DNA from: Phymatolithon calcareum
Taxonomy: Eukaryota > Rhodophyta > Florideophyceae > Hapalidiales
Length of the DNA: 64,000 bases
Reading direction: 5' to 3'
Assembly (NCBI GenBank): GCA_977006965.1
Contig: OZ345356.1
Span: 2,232,001-2,296,000, forward strand
Shown piece after piece: positions 30,650 through 41,781 of the stretch. The position numbers and the translations under genes are program-made. The notes beneath the pieces were generated by a model, which was not told where the DNA came from, did no database searches, and saw nothing but the letters and a program-made list of their open reading frames with translations. Every line of letters starts with the position of its first letter. Position 1 is the stretch's first letter.

Positions 30650-30897
30650 CTAGCTATCTGGGCTAGTCCAACTGGAAAGTCTCCTGGACTGGACAAGGTA
30701 CAAAATGAAATGTTGAAAGTGGAACCAATTCTAAGCACAAGAGTACTATTCGCGATTTGGGAAGTTTGTGGTCGCTTGAAAACCACATCCTTTGCTTGGA
30801 GAACAGCTGCAATTGTATCTATCTACAACGATGGAGATACAGCAATACCGACTAACTACCGTCAAATCTCGCTCTTACGGCACATGAGAATATAATC

Positions 30898-31758
30898 GAG
30901 GAAATTCACAACATGGCCATTCCTAGCCGAACCTAGTCCTCATCCGTTATGAATACGACGGCGCACTGTAAGCACGTCGTCGTATAAGTCTGCCACAACG
31001 CTCCCGGACTAACCACTCTGTAATCATGGAAAAGAAGGACCTCGTGCTACAGATGGGCGACTACGTTGGACAAAGCTTTGACGACGTTGTCAACGTCGTG
31101 ATCTCCCGCAACACGTCTATGGCCAAGGCCTGCCTCGCGGCGAAGCGCAACAAGTGGTCGCTGCACTTTGTACCCTTGTAGGCGCTTGGTGAAGCATCGG
31201 GTGTCATTCAACCTATGGAACAAGCATTTGTTCGGGGACGTATGGCTGTTGAGAACGTGGGCCAAGTAGCACGAGGGAAACATCGCGCGTGTTGCAGTCT
31301 CAGGTGACCGGTTAGAACAGGATGATTTGGTGCAGTTTGACCTTGTAGCTAAGCCAGGGCGCAAGCGCGAAAAGCCCTACTTACAGTCAGAAATGAGGGC
31401 CCGTCGCTGCTCCTCGTGCGGAAACACTGGTCACTTCTCGCAGACATACGGGAGGCATAGCATCCACAACCTTGTGGAGGCGAAACGAAAGCACATCGAC
31501 AAAGTATCTCAGTCCATGATCATCGACCTTACCGCCTGAGATGAAGGAGATTCTGCTTGCGACGAGGATCTAAGCATAGAGAGTAGCGCACACAATAAAT
31601 TTTTCTGTCGCATAGATTGCTTTGAGAAACGGATGAGTAGTTGGTTTGGCAAAGGTGAGTATGATAGTATGTTTGGCCAGGGTTAAGTAGTAGGTTCGGC
31701 GAGGGGTGTCCGGGTAGTGAATTTCCCTACTTTTTGTGGCCATGTAGTGAATTTCTTC
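30898..31758. mobile_element. MULE, non-autonomous, with zinc-knuckle remnant
   Basis: An 861-bp insertion with 22-bp inverted ends (GAGGAAATTCACAACATGGC versus GAAGAAATTCACTACATGGC), flanked by exact 10-bp duplications GAATATAATC (30888-30897 and 31759-31768). Inside is a start (MEKKDLVLQMGDYVGQSF, 31026) and a CCHC-like end RRCSSCGNTGHFSQ (about 31405) with the last Cys lost. 9-11 bp duplications and a zinc knuckle suggest the Mutator superfamily. Confidence 0.82.
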
Positions 31759-32214
31759 GAATATAATCGAAATGGCCTTAGACAAAATGATCAGAGGAAA
31801 CACAAGTTCCATATTTCCCAGCTTGGGTGCCAAAAACGAAAGGGCACTGAGTTGACGTTTCTCCATGATGAAGCTGTCAGACAAAGAGACCACAGCTGCG
31901 TGGCAGTCTTCGACTTTAAAGCTGCCTAAGACTCCGCACCCAGGAATAAGCTTGAAGAGAGAGAGAGAGAGTAAGGAAGGTGCTGGAAGTAGGGATAGCC
32001 GAAATGGTTATTCCTTTTCTGGATCTCTTATTCATAAAAATGAGAGACGACGAGGATTTCGCGTGGTACACCAATGATAGAGGCGTACCCCAGGGGCCTC
32101 CTCTGTCCGTGCCTGTACAATATCTTCATGGACACGTTTGCAATTGCTCTAGACTCCATTCCGGAGAATGTCTCAGAAGAGATCTGCAAAATGTTTGCAG
32201 ACGACGTCAAATTG

Positions 32215-32328
32215 TCCACAAAATCAGTGGAAGATCTCCAAAGTATCATGCATTTGCCTCCGAGTGGGCAGTCCACAAAATCAGTGGAAGGTCTCCAAAG
32301 CATCATGCATTTGGCCTCGGAGGGCGCA
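32215..32328 (+). repeat. 57-bp tandem duplication inside the LINE A RT
   Basis: Two adjacent units start TCCACAAAATCAGTGGAAG at 32215 and 32272. 57 bp equals 19 codons, so the frame is kept. It lies just behind the FADD motif. Confidence 0.85.
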
Positions 32329-32529
32329 AAGCAATTATGGAGTGGAACTTCTAATGAAGCTATGTCAAATAGAACCATGGGCTTCCGCCGACAGCACGTG
32401 CTCTTGAAGTTAAGACGAGGACTTGGAAATATTGTGCAAGAAACAAGCGGCACTGGGACAGAACGGGAACTCGAAACGCTTGACCGCATGCGAAACTAGA
32501 AGACGCTAACAAAGATCCAAGACACATTT

Positions 32530-33035
32530 GCAATCTGACGAGCATAATAATAGTACTGAATGTTTATTCCCCTATGGGGCTAGCAAGTAGTACTTTTTAT
32601 TTTTCCTCTACTTAGAATTCGGCAGTGCGTTAATCCTGCTAGGTAATTGTAAGCATGCTTCTGCTCTGCCTGCCGCTCGTCACTAGACGATTCCACCAGA
32701 AGCAACTGCGGTAGTTCCACGATTTGCGAGTCCACGTGGACGACTAGAATGTTGGACTCTTTCTTTACAGCTCACTTCCTCTGTGCCATGTTAATGCACT
32801 GTAATTTGCTCGAACCCCATGCGCAGTGCGGAAACCCCGCTCCCGAAATGCCCAGTGGCCCGAAATCAGTAGAAAAAACCGCGTCAGACTCTTCACGGTA
32901 AACAGACACACGCAAGATTCGAACCTATGACCTTTATCTCGACTGCACATGCGCACCCCCCAGAGGCATTTTAACCACTATGCCACAGGTGGATGTGGAG
33001 AAAGATTGTCATTCACTGTTATTCGCGCATTCGCC
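32530..33035 (-). mobile_element. tRNA-derived SINE candidate
   Basis: On the minus strand a pol III A box (TGGCATAGTGG, 32975-32985) and a B box (GGTTCGAATC, 32916-32925) lie 49 bp apart, in tRNA-like order, with TTAAAATGCC directly after the A box. Acceptor and T-stem pairing are poor, so this is not a functional tRNA. About 400 bp of unrelated body follows, ending in AT-rich sequence. It interrupts the LINE-like block at 32340-33390. Confidence 0.55.
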
Positions 33036-33154
33036 CGCGAGAATTAGAGGAGAGAAAACACAGGGGAACAACAAGAAGAACGTGGTTCCAGGAAAATCAC
33101 CTTTTCCAAGAAGGATCTACCGCACCAAGCAGTGAGGATGATCTGAGCACGATG

Positions 33155-33390
33155 GAAGCAATGAGCAGTTTGAACAATCAACAGCATCCTGAGAAAGCGT
33201 ACATTGACCCCTACAGAGGAGAACAACGTGGCCCGGGCCATATACGTTATACTATGCAATTCTGATTAAGGCAAATGAAAAATTTCGAGGCTAGTAGAAT
33301 ACATGCTCAGAACGTTGCCGACTGTCCTCGAGTTAGGACACACATGGTACATTCTCAATATTTACACTTTTCTAGGAGCGGAACACCGTG
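33155..33390 (+). repeat. Dispersed repeat, copy 1
   Basis: Shares blocks such as CAACAGCATCCTGAGAAAGC, CCTACAGAGGAGAACAACGT and TTCTGATTA with 48655-48895, and the CTAGTAGAATA plus CATGGTAC blocks with 56120-56225 (inverted). Probably the 5' part of a LINE family. Confidence 0.7.
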
Positions 33391-33516
33391 AAAAGAATAC
33401 GGAAAAGGCAGGTCATAGCTTCCGTCTCTCGAGACGGCGTCTAAAGAATCTTTGGGAAGAGTACGTCGGGGTAACACTTACGGAACAGGGAGTTTCAGAC
33501 AACATACTGACAGAGA

Positions 33517-33967
33517 TACTGTTCGTAGAAGAAGGCACGAGGCTCGAAGTAAGAACAAAGAGGAAAATACTTTACGACAAACCAGATGAGATCTCGGCCA
33601 TCCTCAGGTTTGCCAATGTGAGACATCGACAGCTGGCCATAAAATACGCAGGCGGCAGGTTCCCTCAAGTGAGCACGACGCTAATATCGAATACATTCGG
33701 AACGGCAGCAGAGCGCCACCTGGAGACCGTACAAAAGAACATAACAAAGTACGAACTGGACTCCGGAGAAATGTTAAGAACGGAAAAGGCATCAGACTTT
33801 ATACTACTCTACAGCGTCACCATAACTGACAATATTGAAATCGACGAGTTCCTGTATTAGGGACTAGGCGATATACTAGAATGAACATGTTACGAAAAGC
33901 TTCTACCGTACAGTCTTACGAGTGTTAATGAGGGCTTTCATATAAACAATTAAACATTTGGAAAAAA
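33517..33967 (+). mobile_element. LINE family C, 5'-truncated, inside LINE A
   Basis: A 451-bp insertion with exact 13-bp duplications ATACTGACAGAGA (33504-33516 and 33968-33980). It encodes the ORF2 C-terminus (RHRQLAIKYAGGRFPQVSTT, ending EIDEFLY) and the family C 3' UTR. Removing it brings SDNILTE and RIKKSKNVLG of the host LINE into one frame. Confidence 0.9.
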
Positions 33968-34984
33968 ATACTGACAGAGAGGATCAAGAAATCCAAGAAT
34001 GTGCTTGGGTATCTTCGACGGCTGGGCGTGTTTACCAATGGCGTCCTCCCCGCGAGGGCAATTAAACTGTACAAATCTCTTGTACAGTCATGATGGGAAT
34101 ATGCTCTACATCTCACACCTTGAACCACGCAGGTGGCCTCGGAAGTCAGGAATGTTGAATCTATTTTCTTGGGCAAATCCTTGGGATAAGAAGCTTGGAC
34201 AGGTGCAGGGCCATGTGTCGCATCCTACAACCCGACGGAAGAATAGGCGTTCTCGCACGGCGCTTTGTACAGACATTGATAAAAAGATGCGATGTGCTGT
34301 TAGCAGGTCCAACAAGAGCGCTGGCAAACAAGGAATTCGTAGAAGCGGAGAGAGAACTGTCAACGCGAAAGTGAATGGCTTCCTGTGCGAATCTGCAAAT
34401 GAAACAATAGCTACGGCGAACGTTAAGAAATACCAAAGAATCAAAATACTGGAGGCCACAGAGTATGCGGAAAAGTCGAAAAAACGACCTATACCTCACG
34501 CGAAAGTTTCATTACCTCCGCACCTTCTCTTCAACTCAAAAATGCAGAGAACACTCGCCGTTAAGTGGCCATTTGGAATGTTCCCTCCAATGAGTACCTC
34601 CATCATCATTGAGCTCACCGCCCAACGTGAGAAATGTTATCGAAGACGAGATAAATGGCCTCTCAAAGCACAGACTCTTCAAAGAGGACTGCGCTTGGAT
34701 TAAGCGAGCACTCGACGAGCTCTTGCCATATTTCAGACAGTCAACAAATAAGGACTGCTTGCAAATCTGAAATCATCACGTGTCGCAGGACAGTGGCGTA
34801 ATTTTCGAAGGAGACGAGAGGTGGTATTTTGTAGTCCACAGAATCGTGTTACACCAAAAAATGGAACTCTGCTTTAGACAGAATCCGGCCAAAGCCTTTT
34901 GGCACTAAGAAAGTTTCCACAGGCGTCAGCATATGCGTTGGTACTAAATAACAATCTAAATTTCTTCTTCTTCACTCTTCTGTG

Positions 34985-35200
34985 GCGGTCACACTCTATT
35001 CCCTAATCTGACCAGGGGACCCCAAGCATTTCCCTCCGCCCTTTTTACGGGAGGGGGTTTTGCAGCTAGGGCTACAACGTTAACCCGGGTTACAAGTGTT
35101 TGAATAGGTGATCGAAGCTAAAACGTAGCTGCTGAAACCCATCTCCCTTGCAGTCTCAAGAGTGTTACTGAGGACGTTTAATAAATCCAAATTCAAAAAA
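34985..35200 (+). mobile_element. LINE family E tail
   Basis: 3' UTR block with GGGGACCCCAAGC, GCAGCTAGGGCTAC, CCCGGGTTACAAGTGTTTGA and AGTCTCAAGAGTGTTACTGA, ending in TTTAATAAATCC. The same block occurs inverted at 52080-52240 and 56430-56610. Confidence 0.75.
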
Positions 35201-35214
35201 ATTAATTCCCAAAA

Positions 35215-35405
35215 ATCTCCATAATTCGAATTTCTCTTCCAGTGAGGTCCCTCGTGAGTCTTTTGCATTCATATTCAGTCTCTTGGTCCATTTCCGCGGA
35301 TGGAAGTGCTCGCTGGAGCGCTACGATCTCAATCAAAACACCAGTCCCAAAGTACGTCCCCAAGGTAGATTTCTTCCACAGCGGGGGCGGGGGGGGGGGG
35401 GGGGG
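35215..35405 (-). mobile_element. LINE family G fragment, poly(C) tail
   Basis: Matches 35520-35690 (minus). On the plus strand a run of 17 G (35389-35405) adjoins; on the element strand it lies 5' of this fragment, so it is the poly(C) end of the neighbouring G copy at 35400-35930. Confidence 0.6.
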
Positions 35406-35930
35406 TTATATGTTGATTTATTTTAAAAGCTCCCAAACCTCAATTTGATTAACAGGGCAGCTTCTCGCTGTCTTCCACATTCATCTTTCTACTAGCCTCC
35501 TGATATCTCCTTAATCCGAATTTCTCTTCCTATGAGGGCTCGAGTGAGTCTTTCGCATTCATATTCTGTTTCTTGGTCCATCTTCATGCACCGTAGTGTG
35601 CATTGGGGCAAGACGAGCTCAAGCACAGCAGCAGGCCCAAAGCACTTGGCTAAAATTGATTTTCTCCACAAAGGAGCTCTGTTGAAAAGGAATCTCAGAC
35701 ATCTGAACCGGATGTTCGGCATATTTTCCGAAAACATACCTGAAGAAAAGACCTTCTGCTGCTTCGATTGCCGATAACAGACGTTTGGTGATCGGGGTCA
35801 TGTGAATGGCATACTCCCATTTGGGGAGAATCAATGACTTGAAAATCCTGATGCAAGTGGCTGGCTGGAATCCTCTAACGTCACGCCTATTTGGCGGAGT
35901 TTGTGTACACATCCCACCGCATTCCAAACT
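35400..35930 (-). pseudogene. LINE family G, C-terminal fragment
   Basis: The minus strand reads LILPKWEYAIHMTPITKRLL, FGKYAEHPVQM, then CLRFLFNRAPLWRKSILAK and a terminal ECERLTRALIGREIRI. The 3' end has CAAATTGAGGTTTGGGAGC and TTTTAAAATAAA before the C run. Related to 37997-38590 and 40985-41778. Confidence 0.7.
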
Positions 35931-35984
35931 CTTGAAATTGCTGTATTGTCCTTGACTCCGTTTTTGTTCATACTTTTTTTGCAG

Positions 35985-36890
35985 CTGTTTACTTGTTTAT
36001 TTGAACGCGCTCACTAGCACTCCTAAGACTGTACGGGAGCAGCTTTTCGTAACTTGTTCATTCTAGTATATCGCCTGGTCCCTAATACAGGGACTCATCG
36101 TTCTCCATATTGTCTCTTATGGTGACGCTGTACAGTAGTATAGAGTCTAATGCCTTTTCCGTTCTTAACATTTCTCCGGGGTCCAGCTCATACTCTATTG
36201 GGTCATGCGTATGGTCTCCAGGTGACGCTCTGCTGCCGTTCCGAATGTATTCGATATTAGCGTCGTGCTCACTTGAGGGAACCTTCCGCTTGCGTATTTT
36301 ATGTCCAGCTGTCGATGCCTCACGCTGGCAAACCTGAGGATGGCAGGGATCTTATCAGGTTTGTCCTACGGTATTTTCCTCTTTGTTGTTGCTTCGAGCC
36401 TCGTGCCTTCTTTAGCGAACAGTATTCGTCGGAGTGTGCCTGGAGATTTCCCTTCCTGCATATGTTTGAAGGGGACCGCGAACTGTTCTTGTTGCAGCAT
36501 CACAGCAATATCGCGACTTGCCCACTGTAGTTCTTTGACGTTTCGCTCTTCCCTTGGCTTAGATAGGATAGCCACCTTCCTTGCCTTTCTAGCATCCTCA
36601 GCGCTAATAGTTCTCTTCTGTGTTCTGGTGGTTGGATCCTGCACAGAAGCCGGAGCCGCTCGATCCTTCCACTTGCCGTACCACCTAATACTTGGAAGAA
36701 AAAGGTTCTTTCTACTTCTTTGATAACTTCTTGTACTTCTGAAGTCCACGGTGTGAGCGTATTCCCACCTTGGTTGAATCAACGACTTGTAGAAGCGTAT
36801 AGCTTTCAGGATGTTTATCCCCCGAATGAAGACTCCAAGTGGCTTCAGTTGATGTACCGCTGCTTTGGCGTTTTTGTTGTTCATTCTGAT
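35985..36890 (-). pseudogene. LINE family C fragment
   Basis: From NNKNAKAAVHQLKPLGVF (RT thumb, about 36880) through EERNVKELQWASRDIAVML and ILFAKEGTRLEATTKRKIP to the C-terminal motif region and the family C 3' UTR (AGACTGTACGGGAGCAGC on the plus strand at about 36022). Frameshifts are present. Its 5' side is cut by the family B insertion. Confidence 0.8.
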
Positions 36891-36894
36891 CCCC

Positions 36895-37215
36895 AGGGGG
36901 GGGGGAATTGTAGGTTTTTTATTTTAGAAGCCCTCAACGTCGGCGCACACCGACACCAGAGCAGCTTCCCATTGCGCTGTAACCCTTCCAGGGAAGACTA
37001 CAGCATATCGCCTCCATCATCACACCATCATCTCCTCTTGCATCTCGCTTTCTAGCATCATTAGTTTGTCCATCACTTGTTTCACTTCCTCTTCTGTTCT
37101 ATCATTCATCTGTGGTTGCGTTAGGTTGAGTTGAAGGGTTTCCAGCAGCGTCGCTGCTAGTTCGTCGTAGTTGTCGATATATGCCAAGTGATTTCGCGGA
37201 GGTAAGCGGCCAAAA
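36895..37215 (-). mobile_element. LINE family B, short copy with poly(C) end
   Basis: The plus strand starts with a G run (36895-36905) and AATTGTAGG, then GAAGCCCTCAACGTCGGCGC and the reverse complement of the ORF2 end seen at 9180-9300. Confidence 0.82.
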
Positions 37216-37352
37216 TCAATTTCTTGTAGAGCGGAATAATTCCGCTGCGGGGCTCTGTCGCAAAATCACTGTAAGGCACTGCAGACGCATGTTTCTTTCT
37301 CTTCTATTGGGAAATGTAGTGATTTATATAAAAGCTCTCAACGACTCACTAG

Positions 37353-37961
37353 TGTAGCGCCAGGCTCCAAAGAACCCGACACCACATGGGAGAGAAAAGC
37401 CCAAGAGAGGAGAGAGAAGAAAAGAGCGGGAGAAACAAGACAAAAGAGGAGGAAAGAAAGACAAGCCAACAAAACTTCCAGGACAAACAGACATATTAAG
37501 CATGTAGACGTCGGCGTCGTCCCTCCGGCGGCGACCTTGGCTTGGCCGTCGACCTTCGAACGAACGCACGAAAAAGGGAAAAGGGAACTTGAGCGCAGTT
37601 ATCTCCGTCCTGGCTTGCATGACGACGGTTGCGCACAAGAAGGTTCGGAAGAGCTCCGACTCCGCGTGGTCGAAGGGCCGTGCAGGCCACGTTGAGCGTG
37701 CTACGAGCCGAGCATTCGAGCCGAAATCCAGAACTCCCCCACCTTCCTTTACTCAGAGGAAGGAACTAACTAGCTTATATACTTCAACCTACGCAAAAGA
37801 CAGCGATGCAGCGCATAGACACACGAGAGACACGTGCAATTATGGCCCAACAGATCACCAACCACGAGCAGCATGACTATCGCGATTCAAGTTGTGCGGC
37901 GTACAGTCGCGAGAGGAAAAAGAGACCGCCTCGGGACAGCGACAAAGCAGTGGGCGCTACA
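37353..37961. mobile_element. Solo LTR (TGTAGCGCC...GGCGCTACA), copy 1
   Basis: 609 bp with 9-bp inverted ends TGTAGCGCC/GGCGCTACA, flanked by ACTAG (37348-37352) and CCTAG (37962-37966), one mismatch. Extended similarity to 52794-54765 includes CGCGTGGTCGAAGGG and CGAGCCGAAATCCAGAA. Confidence 0.82.
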
Positions 37962-37996
37962 CCTAGGTGTAACAGATCTGTCTTTCCGAACGGTTT

Positions 37997-38590
37997 TTAA
38001 TGTAGCGTAGTCTGGTCACTCATGGCCTCATTAATTCGAATTTCTCTACTAACAAGTGCTCGCGTGAGTCGTTTGCACTCATCTTCCACATCAGGGCCCA
38101 CCTGCGCTGATGATAAAATGCGTTGGAGCGCAATCAGATCAATTACCGCTGTGGTACCACAGTACTCATCCAGTATAGAGTTTCTCCACAATTACGCTCT
38201 ATTAAAAATCAGCCTCAGGCATCTCAGCCGTGTCGTCCTGTCCCTTAAGCAGATAATCCCTGGTAGTCTTTTCTCTTATATGTAGTACCTACTGGTAGCT
38301 TGTTCGGCTTGTCTATTGGGATTTTTATTATCCGTCGCTCTTATTCCTCCTTCTAGCCTTGAACGGTTTCCTGCAGTCGGCGCTTCTTTGACATCTTGTC
38401 GTCTTCCGCTTGTTTTAACGCTCCTTTAAGGTACTCCTATTCTCTGAGAGACCCCATATACTTTGATATGTCTGCCAAATCCTCTTCCCTTCCTCCATAT
38501 TCATCGGCCTCTTCCAAGTACTTCTTTCGACTGACTAGGCTTCAAGCGAACCTTTTAACCCAGGTTGGGGAGTCGCAGACCTAGGTCATA
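37997..38590 (-). pseudogene. LINE family G, C-terminal fragment
   Basis: The minus strand ends with LRLIFNRA, LWRNSILDEYCGTTAV, ALQRILSSAQ and ECKRLTRALVSREIRI, parallel to 35492-35737. Upstream a charged stretch (RRQDVKEAPTAGN) is in broken frame. Confidence 0.65.
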
Positions 38591-39045
38591 ATTAATTTCA
38601 ATTCCCGTTTAGTGCAATATTGAATAGGAATAGTCTATTGCAGAACCAAGAATAACTTCTTACTTCAGCACACTACGTTGCCTCTGTTAGCATCCAATCC
38701 AGATTACAGAGCGATTTATAAAAATGTACAACGATGCTGACGCACGTAAAACCACGTTCCAAACAGCACATGTATTGAATAAAGTAATTACAGACGCTAG
38801 TTCAACTACGTAATTCCCTATTCCCTACATGTGATGTACATCGTTTTGTTGTGATTGCCAGAAAAATAACCTATTGTGGTGTCATTGATTATTGCAGTAA
38901 ATATTGCTAGCACACAGAGCTGTGAATAGTATTCCCGTATTGCATCATGGAACGGCATTGCGTAAAATAGTACGCGACCAAAGTCCGGGGAGTCGGGACA
39001 GTACGCGCATCCGCTCTCTTCGCTGTTCGGCATATTTTCCAAATT
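38591..39045. other. Nothing recognised
   Basis: AT-rich, short ORFs only. Confidence 0.3.
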
Positions 39046-39049
39046 TGTT

Positions 39050-39262
39050 CTTGTAGAAATGACTAACACTCTTGAGACTGTAAACGAGACACGGTTCAAT
39101 ATTGACATATGATCCTTACGGAAGTTCTATGTCGTGACCCTATCTGTAGAAATCCACTTCAGGGCATAGGAAAAGCTTGGAGTCCACTATTGCTCATCGG
39201 CGGTTCGAGCTCGCAATTCTTTTCCATGGGTATTCTATTCCATATCATCATGAAAGACAATT
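39050..39262 (-). mobile_element. LINE family E tail (extra copy)
   Basis: A second 3' UTR block directly downstream of the E copy at 39263, in the same orientation. Both share GAATTGCGAGCTCGAA and the terminal AGAGTGTTA block. Confidence 0.65.
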
Positions 39263-40843
39263 TTTTTAGTAGTATTTATTAAACGCTCTCAGTAACACTC
39301 TTTAGACTGTAAGGGAGATGCGTTTCGGTTGCTACAGCCTTGTAGCATAGTATAACATTCATATATGCTTCTTCCGCAATCTTGTATATCGTGGCCCTAG
39401 CTGCAAAAACCCACATCGGACGGATGTGGGAAAAGCTTAGAGTCCTCTATGCGCTCAGCGGCGATTCGAGCTCGCAATTCTTATCCTTTGTTTTTCTATT
39501 CCATGTCCTCGTAAAAGGCACTGGTAAAGAAGAGTAGCTGGTCCAGTGCTTCTTCGGTCTTCTTGGTCTCTTCTCCGGTCAGCTGGTATCTCGCCAAAGA
39601 CGTTTCAACCGTGTGCAATAGCCTTGATATGATTTCGCCAAATTTGTCTTCTAGTAGTGTCGTGCTCAGTGGGGGAAATCTCCCAAACGCCCACTTCACC
39701 GCCAATTGACGATGACGTACTTTCGGAAGCCTTAAAATCACTGGAATTGCTCCGACTATATCGTACGGTATCTTCCTCTTTCTGCTTGATTCCAAAGACT
39801 CCCCTTCATCATTGAAGAGTGATGCTTTCAGGGATCCTGCCGACATTCCTTGCTTAAGATACTCCAAGGCCTTCTCGAACTGCTCATGCCTTAGCATTGC
39901 TGCCATGTCCCGACACACCCATTGCAATTCATCCACGTCTCTGCAATCCTTTGGGACGGCCAGTAGGCTCTCTTTTTTTGTATTGGCTCTCACGAGCATT
40001 TTGAGCGCTAAAACCATTCTCTTCAGCTGCTTGGATGCGACAGAGAAGACGAAGTCTTGCAGACCGGTTTTTCGCGATTGGTCCAAGGACTTGAGAGAAA
40101 AAGGTCCTCTCTACCTCTTCAATAGCTGTCTGGATTCTCGGCGTCCAAGGTGTTAGATGCATGGCATACTCCCATCTTGGCTGTATCAGTGCCTTGTATA
40201 CCTTGATAGCTTTAAGCGCGTTAATACCGCGCCTGGAGACACCAAGGGGTCTTAACTGATACACAGCGATCTTGGCGTTCCGGATGCGCTCGAGCATTCT
40301 TGTCTCGGTTACCCCCTGACTGCTCAGTGAGATTCCAAGGTATGACACTTCTTTGACTTTCGTTAGTGTTTTGCCTGACAGCTTGAAGTTAACTGGTCTC
40401 GTGTCCGCTGACAACAGAACCTCACTTTTTCCGGCGTTCGTGTTCCAAGTCATTTGCCGGTCTTTTCCCCATTTTGACGCAATGCCTAAAAGACTTTGCA
40501 GTCCAGCAGGGGATTTAGCCGTGAGGAGTACATCGTCCGCAAACAGTACTCCTGCGACGTCGGCGACTTCTCGTGGTACTTGGCTAATTCTTTCGGCGAA
40601 CTCGTCCATGAACAAGTTGTACAAGCTTGGACTCAACGGGGACCCTTGCGGTACTCCCCTGTCGATTACGAACCACTTTTTCTGAGGATCCCCAACTGTG
40701 CATACCCATGAAGCAACCAAAAAAACCTCGATCATCGCGCATAATTCCTGAGGTAGACACAGTCTCATTCGATCTTGCAGGTGTTTCCTTTCATGAAAGA
40801 CAATGGTAAAGAAGAGTAGCTGGTCCAGTGCTTCTTCGGTCAT
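39263..40843 (-). pseudogene. LINE family E, RT to C-terminus
   Basis: RT frame 40843 to about 39930: LPQELCAMIEVFL, VIDRGVPQGSPLSPSLYNLF, GVLFADDVLLTAKSP, YLGISLSSQGVTE, LRPLGVSRRGIN. After one frameshift near 40050 the frame continues (39496-40086) with DVDELQWVCRDMAAML and VRHRQLAVKWAFGRFPPLST, ending TSAFYEDME, then a 230-bp 3' UTR. Only endonuclease and ORF1 are missing, so this is the best-preserved family E catalytic core here. At its 5' edge 37 bp of its own ORF2 end is repeated (40805-40841). Confidence 0.88.
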
Positions 40844-40851
40844 GAAGCAGA

Positions 40852-40915
40852 AAGCTAGATTTTTATTTAAAAGTTACCAATGCATATGCTGACGCGTGGG
40901 GCAGCTTTCCTAGAG
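40852..40915 (-). mobile_element. LINE A tail
   Basis: The plus strand shows TTTTTATTTAAAAGTTACCA followed by ATGCATATGCTGACGC. It adjoins the 5' edge of the family E copy. Confidence 0.75.
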
Positions 40916-40984
40916 CGAAGAGTTTTTGGCTGGATTCTGTCTATTTCATCGGTAATGTTTGGTCAATGGGGTCTTGGATATGTG

Positions 40985-41778
40985 ATGTTTTATTTTAAAT
41001 GCTCCCAATGCCTCAATTTGAATAACAGGGTCGCTTCTCAAAACCTCAATTTGAATAACAGGGCCGCTTCTCTCTCTTCCATATTCTATTCTCCGATAGT
41101 CTCCTTAATTCTAATTTCTCTTCCCGTGTGGGCACGAGTGATTCGTCACGACATGCAGTGGTCCCTTGCCGAGACGGCATGTGGATGACATACTCCTATT
41201 TGGAGAGAATCAACGATTTGCGAATTCTGATACTCGTGTCTGGCTGGAATCCGCTAATATTTCGCCGATTTGGCGTCGTTTGTGGAAACATCCAATTGCA
41301 TTCCGAACTCTTGAGATTGCGGCATCGTTGATGACTCACTTGTGCTACATATTTACCCCGAGGTAGGAAAGTCGCCATGATTGGTGTAGCTCTTTTTCGC
41401 CAAGCAAGAAGTTGTACTTTGGAAGGCCTTCATACTTGTGAACCGCACTCTTTCCTGTTCCATCCCATAGAGTTCTCGTCTGCCAACTTCGACACAGTGT
41501 GTGCAAGAGTTTTTGGATCCATTTCGCAGTCCTGGCTTGAAGGAGAACGTCATCTGCAAATAATTGCGCCGTCTGCACCAACACTGTTTCCGTTAGGTTG
41601 TCGGTGGCTTTGGCGACATATCGATGAAAGCCGTACGACCTCGATAACCGTTGTTCAAGTAAATAACAGAAGCCAAATGCCCGTCGCCGTCGGATACTTT
41701 TGTAGACACGCAATGATGCACAAGTGTAATTAGGGACACGTACACTCTCAGGGATAACATAATGTCCAACTACGATTA
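40985..41778 (-). pseudogene. LINE family G, RT fragment
   Basis: FHRYVAKATDN, then AQLFADDVLLQARTAKWIQK (FADD at about 41570) and FLLGEKELHQSWRLSYLGVN, followed in another frame by SECNWMFPQTTPNRRNISGF and the family G end (tandem CAAATTGAGG words at 41010-41065). The 5' side is cut by the Harbinger-like element. Confidence 0.72.
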
Positions 41779-41781
41779 TTA

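Larger units (their letters stand above)
32340..33390 (+). mobile_element. Unclassified block in LINE A with LINE ORF1-like pieces
   Basis: 32340-32520 matches the reverse complement of the region near 62720-62930 (both encode LLMKxCQIEPW followed by an ETLD segment). 33040-33140 continues that similarity (LEERKHRGTTRR versus WEQQEEHRSRK). 33155-33390 is a repeat also found at 48655-48895 and, inverted, at 56120-56225. A tRNA-derived SINE candidate interrupts it. Boundaries were inferred from where LINE A similarity stops and resumes. Confidence 0.6.
30650..34978 (+). pseudogene. LINE family A, second long copy, multiply interrupted
   Basis: RT starts with GKSPGLDKVQNEMLKVEP (about 30675) and SIYNDGDTAIPTNYRQISLL (about 30820). 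After a MULE insertion it resumes at EMALDKMIRG (31768), then GVPQGPPLS (about 32085) and MFADDVKLS (about 32190). A 1-kb block (about 32340-33390) intervenes before EYVGVTLTEQGVSDN (about 33465), and a family C LINE at 33517-33967 before RIKKSKNVLGYLRRLGVF. The C-terminal motif is RTLAVKWPFGMFPPMST (about 34555). The copy ends with the family A 3' UTR and TTCTTCTTC at 34978. Many stops and frameshifts are present; endonuclease and ORF1 are missing. Confidence 0.88.

Noticed and set aside
37353-37961. ORF 37324-37638 and neighbours as a gene
   Set aside because: They lie inside a repeat with TGTAGCGCC/GGCGCTACA ends that recurs at 52794-54765 without the same frames.
39185-39480. GGTTCGAGCTC/GATTCGAGCTC as pol III B boxes
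   Set aside because: Part of the conserved family E 3' UTR; no A box upstream.
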